Shown here in pieces: positions 58,063 through 64,000 of a stretch of 64,000 nucleotides of DNA (positions are counted from its first letter, which is position 1; each line of letters opens with the position of its first letter). The DNA lies in assembly GCF_000296465.1 (NCBI RefSeq), contig NZ_JH815205.1, positions 325,109 to 389,108 on the forward strand, written 5' to 3'. The notes beneath the pieces were generated by a model, which did no database searches, had not been told where the DNA came from, and saw only the letters and a list, made by a program, of their open reading frames with translations. The position numbers were made by a program, and so were the translations under genes. The stretch is from Barnesiella intestinihominis YIT 11860 (GTDB lineage Bacteria > Bacteroidota > Bacteroidia > Bacteroidales > Barnesiellaceae).

Positions 58063-60426
58063 TCAATCGAATATCCCCTCTATGCTCTCCACGGGAGCTG
58101 TAACGGATTCTTCGATATATGAACTTCCGCCACAAGGATCGGAATACTCCTCAGGAATCTCGAAGTCGCTATCTTGTGAGTAACCCAGACTTTGATCCCC
58201 ATAAACTTTCTGCATATAAAGACCATAAATAGGCAATGCCATACTGGCTCCCTGCCCATCGGCCATACCATCGAAGTGAATCGAGCGATCCTCGCCTCCT
58301 ACCCATACACCGGAAACTAAATCGGGAGTAAATCCCATAAACCAACCGTCCGAATTATTATTGGTCGTCCCTGTTTTACCTCCCATAGGAGCAGTAATAC
58401 CATAACGGAAACGAACACGACCGCCCGTTCCGTGATCTATCACATCTTTCAACATCGGCAAAATGCGATAATAAGCCTGTTCACTGAAAACCTCGGTCAT
58501 CGAAGGCGTGAACTCGGCTATTACATTCCCTAAATTATCCTCTATACGAGATACATACAAAGGGTCTACACGCACGCCTTTGTTCGAAAAGGCTGTATAA
58601 GCCGTCACCATTTCCTCGACCGAGACCTCGACCGGACCTAAACAAAGAGAGATGACTTCATCTATCTTATTTTTAATCCCGAACGAATGCATCAATCTCG
58701 CCAATGACGAGGGCGACAACTTATCCATCAATCGGGCAGAAATCCAATTATTCGAATTTGCCAACCCCCAACGCAAAGAAACCATCTCGCCCACACGCGC
58801 TTTCGAAGAATTCCGAGGAGACCAGGGCTTCCCGTCTTCTGTAATCAATGTAGGCTGTTCATTTAAAAACATATCGCAAGGAGTGAATCCCTCCTCCATC
58901 GCTAACGTATATAAGAACGGTTTCACGGTCGATCCTATCTGGCGCCGTCCCACCGAAGCCATATCATATTGAAAATGCGTAAAATCAGGACCGCCCACAT
59001 AAGCCTTCACATGACCTGTATTCGGATCCATAGACATAAATCCCACTCGCAAGAAAGACTTCTGATAACGGATAGAATCCAATGGAGACATAATCGTGTC
59101 GATCGAACCTTGATACGAAAAGACCTGCATCTCGACAGGAGTAATAAATGCCTTTCGAATCTGCTCGTCGCTCGCACCCGACGCTTTCATCGCCCGATAA
59201 CGATCCGACTGCTTCATCGCCCTATCCAAGATTGACTCCCGCTCTTCCCGAGTTATGCTTCGGGAGAACGGTGCATAACTCCGTCCTTTTTTCTCGGCGA
59301 AGAAGCGAGGTTGTAAATACCCGCCCAAATGTTTTTCCACAGCCTCCTCGGCATACCGTTGCATCTGCGCATCAAGCGTCGTATAGATTTTCAACCCATC
59401 GGTATAAATATTATACTTGGTTCCGTCAGCCTTCACATTTTTCTCGCACCAACCATACAACGGATTATTCGCCCAAGCAATGGAATCGTCTATAAATTTT
59501 TGAGCTTCCCACCCCCGATATTCCGATTTCACAGGCTTTTTTGCCGTCATCATCAATCTCAATTGCTCTCTGAAATAAGGAGCCAACCCCTCTTTATGAT
59601 CCACCCGGGTATATTTCAGCTCCAAAGGCAAAGCTTGTAAAGAGTCAAGTTCCGCCTTTGTAATATACTTGGCCTTATACATTTGGTTCAAAACCGTGTT
59701 ACGACGCCCCCTCGTGCGTTCGTTAAACCTGCGGGGATTATAATACGAGGGATTCTTGCACATACCCACCAACGTCGCAGCCTCCTCTATTTTCAACTTA
59801 TCGGGAGCCGTATGAAAATAAATGTATGCCGCCGATTGTATCCCGACTGCATTATTCAGGAAATCGAAATGATTCAGATACATATTCACGATTTCCTCTT
59901 TGGTATAAAAACGTTCGAGCTGTACAGCTATAACCCATTCCTGCGGCTTCTGGAACAACCGTTCCACCACATTATCGGCATTAGGAGAATAAAGGAGTTT
60001 GGCCAACTGTTGGGTAATCGTACTTCCTCCCCCCGCACTCTTTTGAAATAATAGCCCTCGTTTGATAAAAGCCCGGAACAAAGCCTTCACATCTATGCCG
60101 GAATGGTCCTTGAAACGAATGTCCTCCGTAGCGATAAGAGCATTGACCAAATAAGGAGAAATTTCATCATAATGTACATACACCCGGTTACTCTTGCTTT
60201 GATAAAACCGGCCTATTACTTCCATATCGGAAGAATAAATCTCCGAGGCGAATTTATCTTTCGGATTTTCCATATCCTCTATCGGCGGCATATATCCTAT
60301 CCACCCCCATGCAATCATCGCAAAGGCCGCAACGACAAGAACAACGATTCCCCCAAAGGCATACCACATATACCGCACAATACGCGATGTATCCCCGATA
60401 GATTTTTTCAACTTACCCACTTTCAT
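58063..60426 (-). CDS. Penicillin-binding protein 1A, bifunctional glycosyltransferase/transpeptidase
   Basis: 787 residues, class A PBP. After one N-terminal membrane helix (GGIVVLVVAAFAMIAWGWIG) comes the glycosyltransferase domain with EDIRFKDHSGIDVKALFRA, GGSTITQQLAKLL and the third motif region. The transpeptidase domain contains SxxK in GSTVKPFLYT, SxN in LANSNNWIS and KTGT in GGKTGTTNNNSDGWFM. It polymerises and cross-links peptidoglycan. Minus strand; no neighbour in the same direction. TACCTTTG and TATATTTG on the minus strand at 60503 and 60512 are candidate -7 elements. Confidence 0.95.
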   Translation of the reverse strand: MKVGKLKKSIGDTSRIVRYMWYAFGGIVVLVVAAFAMIAWGWIGYMPPIEDMENPKDKFASEIYSSDMEVIGRFYQSKSNRVYVHYDEISPYLVNALIATEDIRFKDHSGIDVKALFRAFIKRGLLFQKSAGGGSTITQQLAKLLYSPNADNVVERLFQKPQEWVIAVQLERFYTKEEIVNMYLNHFDFLNNAVGIQSAAYIYFHTAPDKLKIEEAATLVGMCKNPSYYNPRRFNERTRGRRNTVLNQMYKAKYITKAELDSLQALPLELKYTRVDHKEGLAPYFREQLRLMMTAKKPVKSEYRGWEAQKFIDDSIAWANNPLYGWCEKNVKADGTKYNIYTDGLKIYTTLDAQMQRYAEEAVEKHLGGYLQPRFFAEKKGRSYAPFSRSITREERESILDRAMKQSDRYRAMKASGASDEQIRKAFITPVEMQVFSYQGSIDTIMSPLDSIRYQKSFLRVGFMSMDPNTGHVKAYVGGPDFTHFQYDMASVGRRQIGSTVKPFLYTLAMEEGFTPCDMFLNEQPTLITEDGKPWSPRNSSKARVGEMVSLRWGLANSNNWISARLMDKLSPSSLARLMHSFGIKNKIDEVISLCLGPVEVSVEEMVTAYTAFSNKGVRVDPLYVSRIEDNLGNVIAEFTPSMTEVFSEQAYYRILPMLKDVIDHGTGGRVRFRYGITAPMGGKTGTTNNNSDGWFMGFTPDLVSGVWVGGEDRSIHFDGMADGQGASMALPIYGLYMQKVYGDQSLGYSQDSDFEIPEEYSDPCGGSSYIEESVTAPVESIEGIFD

Positions 60427-60566
60427 CTCTCCATCTATGCATTTATTAACAAAGTCTTAAAAGCCATTCGCTCTATCCGCAGCCAATTGTTAAAGCAAAG
60501 GTAACAAATATATTTTATCCGAATACATTTTGTAGATTTATAAAGAATATTTTTTATGTCTGAACA

Positions 60567-60597
60567 CTTGGCTTTCGGTCTTTTTTTACTATCTTTG
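60567..60597 (+). promoter_or_regulatory. Promoter of the pyrB-glyA operon
   Basis: CTTG (60567-60570), 19 bases, TATCTTTG (60590-60597). Transcription should begin near 60602 and leave a leader of about 175 bases before pyrB. Confidence 0.65.
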
Positions 60598-60606
60598 CTT
60601 AGTGAA

Positions 60607-60711
60607 ATGAGTGGGCAAGAACAAACATATAATCCATTACGGCACAGGCATTTTTATAATAGCCAAGAAATATATTCTCTTGAAGAGAAACAAAATAAAA
60701 GGCCAATATGA
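60607..60711 (+). CDS. Possible leader peptide of the pyrB attenuator (34 codons)
   Basis: ATG 60607 opens a 34-codon frame beginning MSGQEQTYNPLR and ending EKQNKRPI with TGA at 60709-60711, inside the left arm of the terminator hairpin. A ribosome at its end would cover the left arm and stop the hairpin from forming, like the E. coli pyrBI leader (44 codons). No ribosome-binding site is visible and the start is only about 5 bases past the predicted transcription start, so translation is unproved. Confidence 0.4.
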   Translation: MSGQEQTYNPLRHRHFYNSQEIYSLEEKQNKRPI

Positions 60712-60736
60712 CTTTTATAGTCGTGTTGGCTTTTTT
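60702..60736 (+). terminator. Intrinsic terminator in the pyrB leader (attenuator)
   Basis: GCCAATATGACT (60702-60713) pairs with AGTCGTGTTGGC (60719-60730): 12 pairs with two G-U, 5-base loop, then six T. It ends 40 bases before the pyrB start. AGCCAA at 60661-60666 can pair with TTGGCT of the right arm, an alternative fold. Confidence 0.75.
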
Positions 60737-60776
60737 GTTAACGAGCATTGTAATATAAAAACAAATCATACCGACG

Positions 60777-61691
60777 ATGAAACGTGAGAGTTTAGTATCT
60801 ATTACCGATTTTTCAAAAGAAGAAATTCTGGATCTTCTCGAAAAAGCGCGTCGATTCGAAGAAAATCCCAATCGAAAAATTCTGGAAGGTAAAGTCGTGG
60901 CGACTCTGTTCTTCGAGCCTTCTACCCGCACTCGACTCAGCTTTGAAACCGCAGTCAACCGATTAGGCGGAAAAGTCATTGGATTTTCAGACGCCAGCAC
61001 GACCAGCTCCTCAAAAGGAGAAACACTGAAAGACACCATCATGATGGTAAGCAACTATGTCGACTTAATCATCATGCGCCACCATCTCGAAGGTGCGGCC
61101 CGTTATGCCTCTGAAATTTCTTCCGTTCCCGTTATCAATGCAGGAGATGGTGCAAATCAGCACCCCTCGCAAACCATGCTCGATTTATATTCCATCTACA
61201 AGACACAAGGCTCCCTATCGAACCTGAACATCACTATGGTGGGAGACTTAAAATACGGACGCACCGTACACTCCCTGCTGATGGCTATGTCTCATTTCAA
61301 TCCCACATTCCATTTCGTCGCACCCGATGAACTGAAAATGCCTATCGAGTATAAACTCTTCTGTGAACAAAATCATATTCCCTACTTCGAACACTCCGAA
61401 TTTTCCGAAGAGGTAATCAATCAAGCGGATATTCTATACATGACCCGGGTTCAACGCGAACGATTCACCGACCTCATGGAATACGAAAAGGTTAAAAACG
61501 TATATACGCTGCACAACAATATGCTCGAGCACAGCAAAGACAATCTGAGAATCCTACACCCGCTCCCCCGGGTTAATGAAATTTCTTACGATGTCGACAG
61601 CAATCCCAAAGCCTATTATTTCCAACAAGCCAAAAACGGGCTATTCGCTCGGCAAGCCATTATCTGTAAAGTTTTAGGAATTGAAGTTTAA
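60777..61691 (+). CDS. pyrB: Aspartate carbamoyltransferase catalytic subunit
   Basis: Joins carbamoyl phosphate to aspartate in the first committed step of pyrimidine synthesis. 304 residues. The carbamoyl-phosphate site is [25 protein letters not shown] and [10 protein letters not shown] are the other family marks, and the conserved Arg and Glu of the aspartate site are present. pyrI follows 21 bases downstream, so the holoenzyme is of the regulated E. coli type. The leader carries a terminator. Confidence 0.97.
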   Translation: MKRESLVSITDFSKEEILDLLEKARRFEENPNRKILEGKVVATLFFEPSTRTRLSFETAVNRLGGKVIGFSDASTTSSSKGETLKDTIMMVSNYVDLIIMRHHLEGAARYASEISSVPVINAGDGANQHPSQTMLDLYSIYKTQGSLSNLNITMVGDLKYGRTVHSLLMAMSHFNPTFHFVAPDELKMPIEYKLFCEQNHIPYFEHSEFSEEVINQADILYMTRVQRERFTDLMEYEKVKNVYTLHNNMLEHSKDNLRILHPLPRVNEISYDVDSNPKAYYFQQAKNGLFARQAIICKVLGIEV

Positions 61692-61712
61692 CCCCTTTTA
61701 TTTTCGGTAATC

Positions 61713-62174
61713 ATGAACGACGAAAAAAAAGAACTAAAAGTAGCGGCTCTCGAAAACGGAACCGTTATCGACCATATACCTTCGAGCCAGTTATTCAAGG
61801 TAGTATCTATCTTAGGACTTGAAAACTGCACGAACAGCATTACCATCGGCAACAACTTAGCCAGTAAAAAAATAGGGAAAAAAGGGATCATCAAAGTCGC
61901 CGACCGTTTCTTCAAAGAAGAAGACTTGAACAAGATCGCATTGGTAGCCCCGGCTGCACAAATCAATATTATCCGCGATTACCAAGTCATCGAAAAACGG
62001 AAAGTATCTCTACCGGACATCGTGCATGGTATTATCCGCTGCGGGAATCCCAAATGCATCACGAACAACGAACCGATGGAAACCATATTTCATGTAACCG
62101 ACAAAATCGATGTCCAAGTAAGATGCCATTATTGCGAACGGTCGGTAACCAAAGAAGAAATAGAAATCTGTTAA
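61713..62174 (+). CDS. pyrI: Aspartate carbamoyltransferase regulatory subunit
   Basis: 153 residues. The N-terminal allosteric domain ([20 protein letters not shown]) binds CTP, UTP or ATP; the C-terminal domain binds one zinc through CGNPKC and CHYC (four cysteines), the surface that contacts PyrB. It is in the same operon, 12 bases before the flavin reductase gene. Confidence 0.97.
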   Translation: MNDEKKELKVAALENGTVIDHIPSSQLFKVVSILGLENCTNSITIGNNLASKKIGKKGIIKVADRFFKEEDLNKIALVAPAAQINIIRDYQVIEKRKVSLPDIVHGIIRCGNPKCITNNEPMETIFHVTDKIDVQVRCHYCERSVTKEEIEIC

Positions 62175-62186
62175 TTCTTCCGATAT

Positions 62187-62753
62187 ATGAAACAAAGTTG
62201 GAAACCCGGGACTACCATCTACCCGTTGCCGGCCGTTCTGGTCAGTTGCGGCAATACGCCCGAAGAGTATAACCTCATTACGGTAAGTTGGGTCGGCACG
62301 CTCTGCACCAATCCCCCCATGTGCTACATATCCGTTCGACCGGAAAGACATTCCTACGAGATTCTAAGAAAAAACATGGAGTTCGTAATCAATCTCACGA
62401 CCGTTCAAATGGCAAAAGCAACCGATTGGTGCGGCGTTTCCTCCGGAAAGAATTATAACAAATTCGAAAAAACAGGACTCACTCCGAAAACCGCTCAAAT
62501 CGTAAAAGCCCCCTACGTCGAGGAATCTCCCCTCTGTATAGAATGTAAGGTAAGAGAAATCATCAGCCTCGGATCCCACGACATGTTCATATCCGACGTA
62601 GTAAACATATTGGCCGATGATAAATATATAAATCCCAAGACAGGCGCGTTCGATATGCAAAAGGCCGATCTATTGGTCTATTCCCACGGGCATTACTATG
62701 AAACAGGAAAAGAAATAGGGAAATTCGGTTGGTCTGTCCAAAAGAAAAAATAA
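62187..62753 (+). CDS. Flavin reductase-like FMN-binding protein
   Basis: 188 residues forming one split-barrel domain: TIYPLPAVLVSCGNTPEEYN, SVRPERHSYEILRKN and PLCIECKVREIISLGSHDMF are typical of the flavoredoxin/flavin reductase family. It starts 12 bases after pyrI, within the pyr operon; a similar neighbour is often seen next to pyrI in Bacteroidota. Its redox partner is unknown. Confidence 0.87.
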   Translation: MKQSWKPGTTIYPLPAVLVSCGNTPEEYNLITVSWVGTLCTNPPMCYISVRPERHSYEILRKNMEFVINLTTVQMAKATDWCGVSSGKNYNKFEKTGLTPKTAQIVKAPYVEESPLCIECKVREIISLGSHDMFISDVVNILADDKYINPKTGAFDMQKADLLVYSHGHYYETGKEIGKFGWSVQKKK

Positions 62754-62763
62754 ATAGACAGGT

Positions 62764-63453
62764 ATGAAGAGAATCACTACGGTTATCTGCATGGCACTCT
62801 TATGGATTCTTACAGTTCAAGCTCAAATACAAGAATTGAACGTAAGCAAACGATTCAATTGGGGAATCCGCTTGGGAGTCAATGCGCCGTTAGTCGACAT
62901 AAGACATTTAACCTTGAACGGGAACAAAGTCAACGAATCCGATTCCGAATCGAGGCTGGGATTATCCGGTTCTTTTATAGGAAGATACAATTTCAAGAGG
63001 AATTACATACAACTCGAAGTGGGCATGCATCAGTTCCATACCCGGCTATATAATCCCGACTACGAATTACGTAAAATCAATACTTCGGCTTATACCCTCG
63101 ATGTTCCCATACTATATGGCTATAACATCACCAAACATGGCCCATACCTCATGAATCTTTTTGCTGGTCCCCGGGTTTCCTACATCTTTAACGAAACAAG
63201 CGGAGTAAGCACCACAGGTCGCTCACTCCGCAATCTAATCTACGATAACTCTCCAAACAGTTTTTCATTCTATTTGATCGGCGGATTGAGCACCACCATA
63301 GGACACCTATACATCGACTTCCGGTATGCCTATTGTGTAGGAAATTCCAAAGATCTATCTTTCAAAGTCGACCTCGACGAAACCCAAACCAGTCAGGTAA
63401 AACTGTCCAGAGCCGTCAACGAATTGAGCATTTCAATAGGATATCTATGGTAA
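62764..63453 (+). CDS. Outer-membrane beta-barrel protein (PorT-like)
   Basis: 229 residues. A signal peptide ([20 protein letters not shown]) is followed by alternating strands with aromatic girdles ([40 protein letters not shown]) and a C-terminal strand ending in ISIGYLW. This fits the small eight-strand barrels of the PorT/OMP_b-brl type. Function unknown. 10 bases after the flavin reductase gene and 23 before glyA. Confidence 0.78.
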   Translation: MKRITTVICMALLWILTVQAQIQELNVSKRFNWGIRLGVNAPLVDIRHLTLNGNKVNESDSESRLGLSGSFIGRYNFKRNYIQLEVGMHQFHTRLYNPDYELRKINTSAYTLDVPILYGYNITKHGPYLMNLFAGPRVSYIFNETSGVSTTGRSLRNLIYDNSPNSFSFYLIGGLSTTIGHLYIDFRYAYCVGNSKDLSFKVDLDETQTSQVKLSRAVNELSISIGYLW

Positions 63454-63476
63454 AAACTTTTAATACACAACACAAT

Positions 63477-64000
63477 ATGAAAAGAGACGACATTATTTTC
63501 GACATCATTGAAAAAGAGAATCAACGACAACGAAAAGGTATTGAATTGATTGCCTCGGAAAACTTTGTCAGCGATCAGGTCATGCAGGCAATGGGTTCTT
63601 GCCTGACCAACAAATACGCCGAAGGGTATCCTGGGAAACGCTACTACGGAGGTTGCGAAGTGGTAGACCAAAGCGAACAAGTCGCTATCGACCGTATCAA
63701 GAAACTGTTCAATGCCGAATGGGCGAATGTTCAACCGCATTCGGGAGCACAAGCAAACATGGCCGTATTCATGGCCGTATTGAACCCCGGTGACAAATTC
63801 TTGGGGCTGAACCTTTCACATGGAGGCCACCTTTCGCACGGAAGCCCCGTAAATTTCTCCGGACTCATGTTCCACCCATTGGAATACAGCGTGAAAGAAG
63901 ATACCGGATACGTCGATTATGACATGATGGAAGAGGTAGCCTTGCGCGAACGTCCGAAACTGATTATCGGCGGAGCCTCGGCTTACTCTCGCGAATGGGA
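63477..64000 (+). CDS. glyA: Serine hydroxymethyltransferase, N-terminal part
   Basis: Makes glycine and a one-carbon unit from serine and tetrahydrofolate, using pyridoxal phosphate. ATG 63477 opens [55 protein letters not shown] and [13 protein letters not shown] are diagnostic, with [17 protein letters not shown] for cofactor binding. About 174 of the usual 425 residues are in the window; the frame runs off the end. Confidence 0.97.
   Translation, partial: MKRDDIIFDIIEKENQRQRKGIELIASENFVSDQVMQAMGSCLTNKYAEGYPGKRYYGGCEVVDQSEQVAIDRIKKLFNAEWANVQPHSGAQANMAVFMAVLNPGDKFLGLNLSHGGHLSHGSPVNFSGLMFHPLEYSVKEDTGYVDYDMMEEVALRERPKLIIGGASAYSREW

Overview
This window is chromosomal DNA from a member of the Bacteroidales (Bacteroidota), probably a gut anaerobe. 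The evidence is the promoter grammar (TTTG, about 19 bases, then TAnnTTTG), a fused NuoCD in a complex I that lacks NuoEFG, a six-gene Na+-NQR, an ExbB-ExbD-ExbD-TonB cluster, a PyrB-PyrI pair with a GlyA-linked operon, and lipoproteins with Bacteroidales-like lipoboxes. I cannot fix the genus from sequence alone.

Layout. 1-3984: end of a DacB-type carboxypeptidase, an acidic unknown protein, rsmI and two lipoproteins. 4181-5303: a frameshifted AAA ATPase gene behind a palindromic operator-like site. 5422-9089 (minus): ribBA, an LptF/G-type permease and a START-like protein. 9319-11551: pta-ackA, the acetate branch that makes ATP. 11783-14735: a periplasmic alkyl-sulfatase gene with an in-frame stop 26 codons before its expected end, divergent from an AraC regulator. 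14849-31503 (minus): a continuous respiratory block in the order nuoA-B-CD-H, atpD-C-B-E-F-H-A-G, nuoI-J-K-L-M-N; the whole F1Fo operon sits inside the nuo operon. 31988-37996 (minus): exbB-exbD-exbD-tonB, a small membrane protein, a PstS-like lipoprotein and a TPR protein. 38576-44447: nqrABCDEF. 44625-45565: PAP2 phosphatase and a DgkA-type kinase.

45566-53941 is the accessory region: a promoter and an inverted-repeat structure before a small exported protein, two tandem tyrosine recombinases, an ATPase/DUF4143 gene behind four evenly spaced repeats and overlapping two unknown genes, an excisionase-like HTH gene and two further element genes. Several hairpins lie between these genes. No relaxase, replication protein or resistance gene is seen, so it is either a small or a decayed integrative element.

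53942-64000: rpmE (type B), a biotin-dependent carboxyltransferase, a CpsB-like PHP phosphatase, LysO split in two genes, PBP1A, then pyrB-pyrI-flavin reductase-barrel protein-glyA (cut by the window end). The pyrB leader carries a promoter, a 34-codon reading frame and an intrinsic terminator that together look like a translation-coupled attenuator.

Together the central genes describe an anaerobe that couples substrate oxidation to ion gradients through two NADH/ferredoxin-type pumps (complex I-like and Na+-NQR) and one ATP synthase whose c subunit lacks the Na+ signature, and that powers outer-membrane import through TonB.
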